This document shows positions 50,417 through 59,736 of a stretch of DNA of 64,000 bases, in pieces. Numbering within the stretch: the stretch's first letter is position 1; each line of letters starts with the position of its first letter. Under the pieces are notes generated by a model. The model saw only the letters and a list, made by a program, of their open reading frames with translations, was not told the origin of the DNA and did not search any database. Made by a program: the position numbers and the translations under genes. Source of the stretch: Oscillospiraceae bacterium (GTDB lineage Bacteria > Bacillota > Clostridia > Oscillospirales > Oscillospiraceae); the NCBI GenBank assembly GCA_015068245.1, contig SVKU01000001.1, positions 1 through 64,000 of the forward strand, read 5' to 3'.

Positions 50417-53400
50417 ATGCTCAGAATTATTACCGGTCGGGAAGGCTGCGGCAAAACCCGAAGAATAATGAATGAAATATCAGTCGGTAAAGCTTCGGTT
50501 CTTATAGTTCCGGAGCAATACTCACATGACGCAGAAAGACTTCTTTGCAGACTTGGCGGAGATGATATATCTATGCGTGCAGAGGTTCTGAGCTTTACTC
50601 GCCTTGCCAACAGGGTGTTTTCATATGCAGGTGGACTAGCTGTTCAGTATTTGGATGATTGCGGAAGATTGCTGGCTATGAACGGTGCCCTGTCGGAAGC
50701 CTCACCGTCTCTTAAACTGTTTGGTGCTGTGTCTTCCTGGCCGGATCATCTTGAAAATATGTTGTCTGTTATAGACGAGTTTCGCAATTATGGAGTTTCA
50801 TCTGATGATTTGCAGCAGGCTTCTGAGCAAACCGATGGCATGCTGTCGAGAAAACTATATGAGCTTGCGCTGATTTCCGATGCATATGATGCGGTTACGG
50901 CCAACGGACTTGCAGATCCTACCGAACGCCTGAAAATGCTTTCTTACAAACTTGACGAGTGTGATTGGGTAGAACACAGGGATTTTTACATAGACTGTTT
51001 CGCTGATTTTACAAAACTTGAGTCAGATGTGATAGACAGACTGATCGCCCGAGGAAAAAACGTAACTGTTTGTCTCACCTGTGATGATGACGATATTTAC
51101 GATCTTCAGCGGGAAACAATTCGTCGCCTTAAATCCATGGCAGACCGTCACGGAACAAAGTGCAGTATTGAAGAAATGCCGCAGATACAGCGTGATGTTC
51201 CGGAATTTGACTGGTTGGACAAGGGGCTGTTCAGTTATGATATTGGTGCTTTTGACGGAGCGTGTAAAGCTGTCCGGCTGGCTGTATCTTCTTCATTGAC
51301 TTCTGAGTGTGAGTGGGCTGCGGCACAGTGCAGAAAGCTTGTTGCGGAATGTGGTTCCAGATGGAATGACATTTGCATAGCTGTTTCTGATATGAATCGG
51401 TACAGACTTTTGCTGGAGAGAGTGTTTGACAGGTTTAAGGTACCTGTATATCTCAGCTATAAGGCAGACATTGTCGGAAAGCCTGCTGTTTCGGTTGTAT
51501 GTTCTGCTCTTGACTGCGTAGCAGGCGGTTATGAATATGAAGATGTTTTCTCATATTTAAAGTCGGGTTTTTCTGCTTTGAACCATGAACAGTGCGACAT
51601 TCTTGAAAACTACGTTATTGAGTGGAACATATCCGGTTCCATGTGGAAGTCGGACTGGACATTTGATCCGCAGGGTTATGGCAGAGAGCCAAATGAAGAA
51701 TCCGCAGCTCAGCTGAATGAACTGAATGAATTGCGCAACCTTGCAATTATCCCCCTTGTTAAACTGGAAGATAAGCTTAATTCTGCAGTAAACTGCAGTG
51801 AAATGGTAATTGCACTGTACGAATTCATGCTGGATATTGATTTGCCGGGAAAACTGGAGACTAAGGAGAATCAGCTTCGCATAAACGGCCGGGACAGGGA
51901 AGCTGATGAGTGTTCCGCACTGTGGGACGTTCTGATAAATATTCTTGAACAGACCGGCTCCATGAATATTGGGAACGCAATGTCTACGGCGGATTTTGTG
52001 AAGCTGTTTAAGCTCGCCGTTTCAACCGGTGATATTGGTACAATACCTGTTTACTATGACGCAGTAACGATCTGCGATATCGCAAGAATGAGGTTCAGAA
52101 ACACAAAGTATCTTATTGTGCTTGGTGCCAATGATTCTTATATGCCTTCGGTGCCATCTTCAAGCAGTGTTATTTCCGAAGATGAACGTGATGAATTGCT
52201 GACACTTGGAATCGAACTTGCACCGTCTGTCAATGAACGCACCGAAAGAGAACTGGGCATAATCCATAGCTGCTTTGTCAGCCCGACCAAAGAGCTTATG
52301 GTATCTTACCCTGAGTACGCAGATGACGGTACTGAGCTCAGACCTTCAATGGTGGTTCAGCGTCTGAAAGCGTTGTTCCCCTCGATGAACATTACCCGCA
52401 GCAGTGTTGATGACAGGTTGTGGTCAGAGAATACTGCGTTTGAGGCTGCTTTTTCCAATAATAACGCCAGCGCACTTAATTGGATACGCAACGATAATTT
52501 GTTGTGTTCCAGATTTGAAGCTATAAAAGAGGCTTCGAATACGAGTATGACCAGTTTATCTCAACTTAGTGCTGATCTTCTTTATGGTCAACGCATAAGG
52601 CTGTCTGCAACAAGGATCGATAAATTCAATTCCTGTAAGTTTTCGTATTTTATGGAATACGGACTTAAAGCATCTGCAAGAAAAACTGCTGAATTTGCTG
52701 CTCCCGAATACGGCACTTTTGTTCATTACATACTCGAAAACCTCTGTACTCATGTTAAAGATAACGGCGGTTTCAAAAGCTTTGACAAAGCAGAATTGCC
52801 TTCTATTGTTGACACGTTAACAGAGCAATATGTTTCTACTCAGCTCGCCGGTGGGCTTGCCAACAAGAGTCAACGATTCAAATACCTGTTTACAAGGCTT
52901 CAAAAGAGTGTCCGTGCAGTGGTTGAAAATGTTTTTGATGAACTTGCAAACTCTGATTTCGTACCGCTGGACTTTGAACTTGCGTTTAATGACCGAAGTG
53001 TTCTCGGTCCTGTTGAAGTTTCTGAAAACGGCAAAACTTCTTCTGTTGTCGGATTTGTGGACAGGGTAGACGGATATGTCAAGGACGATAAGCTGTATTT
53101 GAGGGTAGTTGACTATAAAACAGGTAAAAAGAGCTTTGATTTTACCGACATTCGTTATGGCATGGGGCTTCAAATGCTGATTTATCTCTTTGCCTTACAA
53201 TCAGGCGGAAGTGAATACTACGGGAAAGAGGTTGTCCCTGCCGGCGTTATCTATATGCCCGCAAGGGACGAGATAATCAAGACCTCAAGAACTGTATCCG
53301 ATGAGGAACTTCAAAGTCTTAGAGATTCTGCGTTGACTAGAAGCGGTTTGCTGATCGATGATCCGGAGATACTGCAGGCTATGGAGAATCATGAGGAAAG

Positions 53401-53704
53401 GTTCCGATTCCTGCCTGTAAAACTGAAAAAAGATGGTGAAATGTCAAGAGATTGTATTGCGTCTTCCGAACAGCTTGGCAAGCTTGCACGTTTTGTTGAC
53501 AATACACTTCATCAGCTTACCGCAGAATTGGGTGGAGGTCAGATAAAGGCTGATCCGTACAAGAGTGGAGAAAACTATCCCTGCAAATACTGCGAATATG
53601 CCGCCGTCTGTGATCACGATGGGGAAAGTTTCAGATATTTGAAAAAATATCCCGCAGAAAAATTCTGGCAATCAATTGAGGAAGGAGAGATGGAAAATGC
53701 CTGA
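50417..53704 (+). CDS. addB: ATP-dependent helicase/nuclease subunit B
   Basis: Partner of AddA in the AddAB helicase-nuclease that processes double-strand breaks and recognises Chi. The 1095-residue protein starts MLRIITGREGCGKTRR with a P-loop. The C-terminal nuclease domain has VVDYKTGKKSFDF, and the 4Fe-4S cluster cysteines appear as one in FNSCKFSYFME and three in YPCKYCEYAAVC. Possible starts are ATG 50381, 50405 and 50417; 50417 gives the usual N-terminus. The first two would overlap or abut spoIIR. Overlaps addA by 8 bp. Confidence 0.93.
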   Translation: MLRIITGREGCGKTRRIMNEISVGKASVLIVPEQYSHDAERLLCRLGGDDISMRAEVLSFTRLANRVFSYAGGLAVQYLDDCGRLLAMNGALSEASPSLKLFGAVSSWPDHLENMLSVIDEFRNYGVSSDDLQQASEQTDGMLSRKLYELALISDAYDAVTANGLADPTERLKMLSYKLDECDWVEHRDFYIDCFADFTKLESDVIDRLIARGKNVTVCLTCDDDDIYDLQRETIRRLKSMADRHGTKCSIEEMPQIQRDVPEFDWLDKGLFSYDIGAFDGACKAVRLAVSSSLTSECEWAAAQCRKLVAECGSRWNDICIAVSDMNRYRLLLERVFDRFKVPVYLSYKADIVGKPAVSVVCSALDCVAGGYEYEDVFSYLKSGFSALNHEQCDILENYVIEWNISGSMWKSDWTFDPQGYGREPNEESAAQLNELNELRNLAIIPLVKLEDKLNSAVNCSEMVIALYEFMLDIDLPGKLETKENQLRINGRDREADECSALWDVLINILEQTGSMNIGNAMSTADFVKLFKLAVSTGDIGTIPVYYDAVTICDIARMRFRNTKYLIVLGANDSYMPSVPSSSSVISEDERDELLTLGIELAPSVNERTERELGIIHSCFVSPTKELMVSYPEYADDGTELRPSMVVQRLKALFPSMNITRSSVDDRLWSENTAFEAAFSNNNASALNWIRNDNLLCSRFEAIKEASNTSMTSLSQLSADLLYGQRIRLSATRIDKFNSCKFSYFMEYGLKASARKTAEFAAPEYGTFVHYILENLCTHVKDNGGFKSFDKAELPSIVDTLTEQYVSTQLAGGLANKSQRFKYLFTRLQKSVRAVVENVFDELANSDFVPLDFELAFNDRSVLGPVEVSENGKTSSVVGFVDRVDGYVKDDKLYLRVVDYKTGKKSFDFTDIRYGMGLQMLIYLFALQSGGSEYYGKEVVPAGVIYMPARDEIIKTSRTVSDEELQSLRDSALTRSGLLIDDPEILQAMENHEERFRFLPVKLKKDGEMSRDCIASSEQLGKLARFVDNTLHQLTAELGGGQIKADPYKSGENYPCKYCEYAAVCDHDGESFRYLKKYPAEKFWQSIEEGEMENA

Positions 53705-56700
53705 ACTTACAAAACAGCAACAGGCTGTAATTGACAGCCGCGGCGGTGCTCTGCTTGTTTCGGCCGCTGCAGGTTCCGGCAAGACCTTTGTGCTTGTTCG
53801 TCGCCTTATGGAAATGATGACAGATATAAATGATCCTGCTTCCATTACTGACTTTCTCATAATAACCTTTACAAAAGCTGCTGCTTCTGAATTGCATGCA
53901 AAAATAACAGACGAAATTCGCCGCAGACTTCTTGAACAGGGTGCCGGCCGTCATCTCCGCCGCCAGTTGACTCTTGTTCATGCGGCGAAGATAATGACAA
54001 TTCATGGCTTTTGTTCTTCTGTATTGCGTGAGAATGCTCAATTGGTCGATATAACTCCTGATTTTCGTCAGATTGAGGAAAGTGAGAGCAAGACTTTGAT
54101 GTCAAAAGCTTTGGACGAAGTCTTGGAAATCAAGTATTCCAATATTGAAAACGATCCGGACTTTGCTGCCCTTACCGAAACATTATCTGCTACATATAAT
54201 GACAAACGACTTTGTGATACTGTTTTTGATGCATACGAAAAAATCCGTACTCATCCGGATATGGATAAATGGATGGATGATAAACTGGAGATTTTTGAAA
54301 ATGCAGATACAGAAAATACCCCATGGGAACGAGAAATACTTGACAGCTGTATTGTCGGAATAGACTTTTGGATACGGCGTTATGAAGATTTGATAGAGCA
54401 TCAAATGCTTGGAGATGAAGCTCTTGAAAAGGCATATCTTCCTGCCTTTCAGGATGACCTTAGTGTTATGAAGTCTTTTCGTGCAGCTTTGAATGACGGA
54501 TGGGACGAGGCCTATAACAATAAGGACCATGTGTTTGCCAAACTTGGACGACTTGTCAAGTATCCCGATGAAGACCTGAAGCAGCGGCTTCAGGATATCA
54601 GAAAAGGATTCAAAACTGCCTGGGGTAAATATATATCATATTTTGATATCAACCGCAGCGAATTGATATTGGACATAGAAAAACAACTGCCTGTTGTCAG
54701 AGGACTGTTTTCTGTAATCAAAGATCTCGACCGCCGATACTCGATGATCAAACGTAGACGAGGTGTTGTAGATTTTGGTGATCTTGAGCATATGTGCCTT
54801 GATCTTTTGAGAAACAGCAACGGAACTGTTTCCGAGACCGGGTTGAGCATTGCCAAAAGATTCCGCGAGATCATGGTTGACGAATATCAGGATACCAATG
54901 AAATTCAGGATTCCATTATCAATGCTGTCAGCCAGAACGGTAAAAATATTTTCATGGTCGGTGACGTAAAGCAGTCCATTTACAGATTCCGTTTGGCCGA
55001 TCCCACCATCTTCCTTGAAAAATATCAACGGTTCCCGGACAGTGAAAATGCTGTTGAAGGTGAAGGCAGAAAGATAATTCTTTCCAGAAACTTTAGGTCT
55101 AGAGCATCTGTGCTTGATGCTGTTAATGATGTGTTTGAAAACATCATGTCTGAGGGATTCGGTGAAATGGAGTATGGCGACAATGAGAAGCTTTATTGCG
55201 GTGCTGACTATGATCCGACCTTGGATATTCCGGTAGAGTTCAATATTGTGGATCTTCGGGAAACTGACGATGAAGATATTGATCGTTCCACTGCTGAGGC
55301 AATGTATGTGGCTGAAAGGATCGCTTATTTACTCAAGAATGAGACTGTCCGTGATGAGGCCACAGGAGGCATCAGACCGATAGAACCACGGGACATAGCA
55401 ATTCTCATGCGTGCTCCCGGGCTTCGGAGCCGGCTGTATATTTCAGAGCTTGAAAGGCTCGGAATACCATCTGCTTTTTCCGGCGGCAGTTCGGGATTGC
55501 TCGATACTGACGAAGCAAGAATGCTGATTTCTTTGTTGCAAGTCATAGACAATCCACATCAGGATATTCCATTGATCGCAACAATGAAAAGTCCATTATT
55601 CGGTTTTTCTGCTGACGACCTTGCCGCAGTCAGAACATCAGATTACGATGGAAACTTCTATACCGCACTGAAGTCCAGAGCTGAGAGTGATGAAAAGTGC
55701 CGTAATTTCATCGATAGAATTCAAAAGTTCAGATATATGGCAGAGGATCTTTCCGCAGATGAGCTGATTTGGGAAATATTCAGCATGACAGATATTATTT
55801 CTGTTTGCGCAGCCATGGACAGGGGAGATATCAGACGAAAGAATCTTTTGCTCCTGTATCAATATGCTCAGACTTTTGAAAATAATGGTTATCGAGGCTT
55901 GTTTGGATTTGTTTCCAGACTCAATAAGCTGTATGAGCAGGGTGATAATCTTGTTGGAGCCGGTGACTCTCTTGAAGGCAACGTAGTGACCATCACCAGT
56001 ATTCACAAATCTAAAGGCCTTGAGTATCCTGTTGTTTTCCTGTGTGATCTTTCAAAAAAGTTCAATTTGAAAGACACTCAAAGCCCTATGCTTGTCCATC
56101 GTCAGCTTGGGGTTGGCAGCAATATCCGTGACCTTGACAGAATGATAGAATACCCGTCTGTCATGCGCAGAGCCTGTGAACTGAGAATGAAACGTGAGAG
56201 TTTGTCTGAGGAACTTCGGGTTCTTTATGTCGGAATGACCAGAGCTAAGGAGCGTCTTATACTTACCGCTTCGTTCAATAATGCTGAGCGTGAATTGAGA
56301 AGCTGTATGACATCTGCTTCTGCGCCTGTTGAGCCGCAGCTTCTGTTAAATGCCGGAAGTTGTGCAAAATGGCTGTTGTATATTTTTATGAGCAGAACCG
56401 AGGGTCGTCAGCTTTTGGGATATGACGTTGGGAAAAAGGGGCAAATGAGTTGTTGGAACATATCTCTTGTTTGTCCGGGAAACGGCAAAATCGATACTGT
56501 TGAAACAGATGTTGATGTACCCCCGTGTGAAGCGCAATTGATCGATCTCAAAGAGCGTTTTTCTTCAGAGTATCAGTTTAAAAATGTTATTGGATTACCT
56601 GCAAAAGTCACAGCTTCCGCACTGAAAGGAAGATATCTTGATGCCGAAGCATCAGAACAGGGCATGAGTGTTTTTGTTTCCGATAAAGGAGCTTTCAAAC

Positions 56701-57236
56701 GTCCCCGATTTGCTATGGAAAAACAACTGACGTCTGCCGAGAAGGGTACTGCCGCACATCTTGTGATGCAATATATTGACTTTAAATGCTGCACTGATGA
56801 AGCCGCAGTTGAAGCAGAAATGAAAAGACTGTCGGATATGGAAATAGTTTCGCAGCAAATGATCGACGCTGTTCAGCCATCAAAAATATTTGCCTTTTTC
56901 GAAAGCGATATAGGTAAAAGAATGTTGAAATCCCAATCCATAATGAGAGAGTTCAAGTTTTCAATACTTGCACCGTCAGAAATGTTTTACGATGGGGCGG
57001 GAGACGATGCGCTTATGCTGCAGGGTGTTGTTGACTGCTGCTTTGAGGAAGACGGTCAGTTGGTGCTTGTGGATTTTAAAACCGATAACGTATTTGGTTC
57101 CGACGTACAGACAAGGGCACAAAGTTACAAAACGCAAATGGAGATATACTCTTATGCCCTGAAACGTATCACAGGAAAAAATGTTAAGGAAAAAGTATTG
57201 TATTTCTTTGCTCCTTCACAGATTTATGAACTGTAA
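53697..57236 (+). CDS. addA: ATP-dependent helicase/nuclease subunit A
   Basis: UvrD-like helicase with a C-terminal RecB-family nuclease, 1179 residues. Helicase motif I is SAAAGSGKTFVLVRR, motif Ia FTKAAASEL, motif II MVDEYQDTN, motif III VGDVKQSIYRFRLADP, motifs V-VI TSIHKSKGLEYPVVF and LYVGMTRAKERL. The nuclease domain has LVDFKTD and the Q-x-x-x-Y segment. ATG at 53697 with GAAGGAGA is chosen over a start 21 bp upstream. Together with addB it forms the double-strand break repair pair of Firmicutes, and may be partly co-transcribed with spoIIR. Confidence 0.96.
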   Translation: MPELTKQQQAVIDSRGGALLVSAAAGSGKTFVLVRRLMEMMTDINDPASITDFLIITFTKAAASELHAKITDEIRRRLLEQGAGRHLRRQLTLVHAAKIMTIHGFCSSVLRENAQLVDITPDFRQIEESESKTLMSKALDEVLEIKYSNIENDPDFAALTETLSATYNDKRLCDTVFDAYEKIRTHPDMDKWMDDKLEIFENADTENTPWEREILDSCIVGIDFWIRRYEDLIEHQMLGDEALEKAYLPAFQDDLSVMKSFRAALNDGWDEAYNNKDHVFAKLGRLVKYPDEDLKQRLQDIRKGFKTAWGKYISYFDINRSELILDIEKQLPVVRGLFSVIKDLDRRYSMIKRRRGVVDFGDLEHMCLDLLRNSNGTVSETGLSIAKRFREIMVDEYQDTNEIQDSIINAVSQNGKNIFMVGDVKQSIYRFRLADPTIFLEKYQRFPDSENAVEGEGRKIILSRNFRSRASVLDAVNDVFENIMSEGFGEMEYGDNEKLYCGADYDPTLDIPVEFNIVDLRETDDEDIDRSTAEAMYVAERIAYLLKNETVRDEATGGIRPIEPRDIAILMRAPGLRSRLYISELERLGIPSAFSGGSSGLLDTDEARMLISLLQVIDNPHQDIPLIATMKSPLFGFSADDLAAVRTSDYDGNFYTALKSRAESDEKCRNFIDRIQKFRYMAEDLSADELIWEIFSMTDIISVCAAMDRGDIRRKNLLLLYQYAQTFENNGYRGLFGFVSRLNKLYEQGDNLVGAGDSLEGNVVTITSIHKSKGLEYPVVFLCDLSKKFNLKDTQSPMLVHRQLGVGSNIRDLDRMIEYPSVMRRACELRMKRESLSEELRVLYVGMTRAKERLILTASFNNAERELRSCMTSASAPVEPQLLLNAGSCAKWLLYIFMSRTEGRQLLGYDVGKKGQMSCWNISLVCPGNGKIDTVETDVDVPPCEAQLIDLKERFSSEYQFKNVIGLPAKVTASALKGRYLDAEASEQGMSVFVSDKGAFKRPRFAMEKQLTSAEKGTAAHLVMQYIDFKCCTDEAAVEAEMKRLSDMEIVSQQMIDAVQPSKIFAFFESDIGKRMLKSQSIMREFKFSILAPSEMFYDGAGDDALMLQGVVDCCFEEDGQLVLVDFKTDNVFGSDVQTRAQSYKTQMEIYSYALKRITGKNVKEKVLYFFAPSQIYEL

Positions 57237-57240
57237 AATG

Positions 57241-57267
57241 AAGCCTGCAGCATTTTGCTGCAGGCTT
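57241..57267. terminator. Bidirectional terminator between addA and the Asn/Arg-rich gene
   Basis: Perfect 12-bp stem AAGCCTGCAGCA / TGCTGCAGGCTT with a three-base loop; A/T-rich flanks in both directions. Confidence 0.8.
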
Positions 57268-57289
57268 ATCATTATTCAATTTTAGGTTG

Positions 57290-57442
57290 TTAGCGATTGC
57301 TGTTGTTCTGGTTATTGTTCTGGCTGCGATTTTCGTTGCGGCTGTCGTTTCTGTTTTCGTTGCGGTTATTGTTCTGGTTGTTGTTCTGGCTGCGGTTGTC
57401 GTTTCTGTTTTCGTTGCGGTTGTTCTGATTGCGGTTATCCAT
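57290..57442 (-). CDS. Asn/Arg-rich low-complexity mini-protein (50 residues)
   Basis: Not recognised. The minus strand encodes 50 residues starting MDNRNQNNRNENRND and consisting only of Asn, Arg, Gln, Glu, Asp, Ser and the initiator Met. It has GGAGG at the right distance before the ATG and lies between a terminator and an inverted repeat. The same stretch on the plus strand would give an all-hydrophobic peptide without a ribosome site, which is a shadow. The protein has two imperfect copies of an 18-22 residue unit ending in R-S-Q-N-N-N-Q-N-N. Composition suggests a disordered, highly soluble and polar protein such as some spore-coat or spore-core proteins; that role is inference. Confidence 0.6.
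   Translation of the reverse strand: MDNRNQNNRNENRNDNRSQNNNQNNNRNENRNDSRNENRSQNNNQNNSNR
57293..57440. repeat. Imperfect tandem repeat within the Asn/Arg-rich gene
   Basis: On the minus strand AACCGCAACGAAAACAGAAA and AGCCAGAACAA motifs recur, spaced so that the reading frame is kept. The array codes for the two N-R-N-E-N-R-N-D blocks. Confidence 0.7.
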
Positions 57443-57467
57443 AATTGCCTCCATGCACTTTTGTTTT

Positions 57468-57495
57468 AATTCAGACTGCTTTTGCTGTCTGAATT
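57468..57495. repeat. Inverted repeat upstream of the Asn/Arg-rich gene
   Basis: AATTCAGAC (57468-57476) and GTCTGAATT (57487-57495) are perfect inverted copies around TGCTTTTGCT, 26 bp before the mini-gene start. Could be an operator or a leader hairpin; no T-run follows. Confidence 0.6.
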
Positions 57496-57603
57496 TATTC
57501 TGTCCATAAATCTACAGATTATCTGAGGAAATAATTTGGATTTATAACAAAAAATACAAAAGAGTTACAAAATATAACTGATTTACATAAAATCCTTAAA
57601 ATG

Positions 57604-57647
57604 ACACAATTATGACATAAATAAAACACAATTCGACCATAATTGTG
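57604..57647. promoter_or_regulatory. Candidate operator: three CACAATT half-sites before the efflux operon
   Basis: ACACAATT occurs at 57604-57611 and again at 57626-57633 (22 bp apart, about two helix turns), and the inverse AATTGTG at 57641-57647. The last two form a perfect palindrome CACAATT-N7-AATTGTG that ends 2 bp before the -35 box. Looks like a dimeric regulator site; the regulator is not in view. Confidence 0.5.
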
Positions 57648-57648
57648 A

Positions 57649-57677
57649 CTGAAAAAATCTACAATATGTTGTATAAT
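57649..57677 (+). promoter_or_regulatory. Promoter of the MacA/MacB-like efflux operon
   Basis: CTGAAA (57649-57654), 17-bp spacer, TATAAT (57672-57677), 58 bp before the ATG at 57736. The gap 57443-57735 holds this promoter and the repeats described separately, and otherwise A/T-rich sequence. Confidence 0.75.
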
Positions 57678-57735
57678 AAATCAAAGATATAGTATTGATC
57701 TTTTTTCATAACCACAAGATGATGGAGGTAGGCTC

Positions 57736-59721
57736 ATGCCTGACTTGGAAAAGACTGCAACTCAAATACCTGCCAATACAAACACTTCCGATAACGGAGG
57801 TAAGAATCGTGGCAAACATGAAAAGGTAAAGACTAAAAAGAAGAAAAAAGGCAAAAAGAAAATAATTATTTTTATTGTTGTCCTGGTTCTTCTTGCAGCT
57901 GCCGCTTTTGGTGTTTACAAGCTGTTCTTTACAGAGGAAGAAAAGATTGCGCTGACCGATAAGACTACATACGGATCTCTTGACCGGGCAATAGAGGGTT
58001 CCGGTACCACGGTACCTCTTGAAAGCCTTGCTGTTGAAGCGGCTTCTATGACAGAAATTGAAGAAGTCTTTGTTTCTGAGGGCGATTATGTTCAGATTGG
58101 CGATCTGCTTTATACTCAGGACGACTCCGAAATCGATGAACAGATCGAGACTTTGAAAGAAACCATTGAAGACTATGAAGATGAGATTCTTGAATATGAG
58201 GAAATGATCATCGAGAATCAGGACAGTATCGAAGAATATACCGAGAATATTGCTGATTATGAAGAAGAGCTTGGCGATATGTATGCTGATCTGTCCGGGC
58301 TTACCATTGTTGCTCCCTATAACGGACGCATCACAAACGTCAGTGTGGAAGCCGGAGATAATGTAACCTCAAATACTCAGCTGGCTACCATCACCAATGA
58401 CGATGTCATGGAGCTTACACAGTACTTCAGTTATGCATATGAAGATATTGTTTATGTTGGTATGCCTGCAGTTCTGTCTGTTGCAGAACAGATGCTGAAT
58501 CTTGATGCTACCGTATGTGATGTCTCTTTCGTTCAGCGTATGTCTGACGACGGCATGCAGTGTTTCGCTGTTACAGTTGAGGTTGAAAATCCCGGTTCAC
58601 TTGTTGATGGTTCAACTGCTGCTTGCTATTTGATTGCCGACGACGGAACAAAGGTTTATCCTGCCATAGAAGGCGACCTTGAGTTCGGCGGTGTTGAAAA
58701 CCTGCAGCCTGATGTTTCCGGCGAACTGGCAGCTGTTTATGTTACCGATTATCAGTCAGTCAAGAAAGGGCAGACTCTGTTTGTTATAAGCAGTGATTCT
58801 ATGGACGAACAGATCGAAAACCTTGAAAAGCAGATTGAAAACGCCACGAAGCAGATAAGCCAGGCTGAAAGTCAGATAGAAACTTACACTGAGCGTATTG
58901 AGACTACCCGTGAAAAAATTGAAGACGCTTATGATGAGATCGAGCTTGTTGAAGACAGTCGTGCCAATTACTTTATGACTTCTTCTATTGCGGGCAAGGT
59001 CATGTATGTAAATGTAGAATCCGGTGATCGTCCCATGGGCAATCCCATAACCATCTACAATATGCAGACCATGACTATTGATGTCAATATCGACGAACTT
59101 GACGTTGACTATCTGTATGAAGGCATGACCGTTTCCGTTTATCGTACCAGTGCTGAAAGAACAACCACCTACGAGGGCGTCATTACATATATCAGCCCTG
59201 AAGCAACTTCTTCCAGCGGCGTTGCGACATTCCCCGCAACTATTGAGATTTATTCCAACGGTGAGCTTTCCTCCGGTGTCAATGTTACCTATTCTGTCAA
59301 CGTAGGCGATACCGAAGAAAGCGTTCTTGTCAATGTCTCTGCTCTTCGCATGACTGATGATGGTCAGTATTACCTGTTTGTCAAGGCAGAGGAAGAACCT
59401 GAAAATGTGCTCGATCTGTCCGGCGAAGATGTTGAGATCCCCAACGGTTTCTATCCTGTTGCCATAGAAGTAGGCAGCTCCAACAGCTACTATATCCGCG
59501 TTCTCAGCGGCGTTGAAGCCGACACCGAGGTTTTCCTCCGCTATCAGCAGACAGCTCCCTCCGGCGGCGACAGAACCTCCAGCGGAGTTGAAGACGAAGA
59601 AGAATCCTCCACCGGTAACTTTGGCGGTATGCCCGGCGGTGAGTTTGGTGGACCTCCCGGATTCAGCAACCAGCAGGGTGGTATGCAGGGCGGTATGCCT
59701 ATGGGCGGACCTCCGTCGTAA
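57736..59721 (+). CDS. HlyD/MacA-like membrane fusion (adaptor) protein with Gly-Met-Pro tail
   Basis: Adaptor of a tripartite-like ABC efflux system, 661 residues, longer than usual MacA. A disordered Lys-rich cytoplasmic head (residues 1-42) precedes one transmembrane helix (about 43-62). Then lipoyl/barrel-sandwich halves (VFVSEGDYVQIGDLLYTQ, and SSIAGKVMYVNVESGDRP) flank two coiled-coil hairpins made of repeated E-x-Q-I-E and E-E-Y heptads (about 130-180 and 355-400). The C-terminal 45 residues are Gly/Met/Pro-rich (GGMPGGEFGGPPGF ...), unusual for an adaptor and similar to a stretch in the SLH protein downstream. GGAGG precedes the ATG. ATPase and permease genes follow. Confidence 0.85.
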   Translation: MPDLEKTATQIPANTNTSDNGGKNRGKHEKVKTKKKKKGKKKIIIFIVVLVLLAAAAFGVYKLFFTEEEKIALTDKTTYGSLDRAIEGSGTTVPLESLAVEAASMTEIEEVFVSEGDYVQIGDLLYTQDDSEIDEQIETLKETIEDYEDEILEYEEMIIENQDSIEEYTENIADYEEELGDMYADLSGLTIVAPYNGRITNVSVEAGDNVTSNTQLATITNDDVMELTQYFSYAYEDIVYVGMPAVLSVAEQMLNLDATVCDVSFVQRMSDDGMQCFAVTVEVENPGSLVDGSTAACYLIADDGTKVYPAIEGDLEFGGVENLQPDVSGELAAVYVTDYQSVKKGQTLFVISSDSMDEQIENLEKQIENATKQISQAESQIETYTERIETTREKIEDAYDEIELVEDSRANYFMTSSIAGKVMYVNVESGDRPMGNPITIYNMQTMTIDVNIDELDVDYLYEGMTVSVYRTSAERTTTYEGVITYISPEATSSSGVATFPATIEIYSNGELSSGVNVTYSVNVGDTEESVLVNVSALRMTDDGQYYLFVKAEEEPENVLDLSGEDVEIPNGFYPVAIEVGSSNSYYIRVLSGVEADTEVFLRYQQTAPSGGDRTSSGVEDEEESSTGNFGGMPGGEFGGPPGFSNQQGGMQGGMPMGGPPS

Positions 59722-59736
59722 TTGGGAGAACTGACC

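Noticed and set aside
57287-57469. Plus-strand 60-residue all-hydrophobic frame (Val/Ala/Leu/Ile)
   Set aside because: It is the exact complement of the Asn/Arg-rich repeat gene. No ribosome site on the plus strand, whereas the minus strand has GGAGG and ATG.
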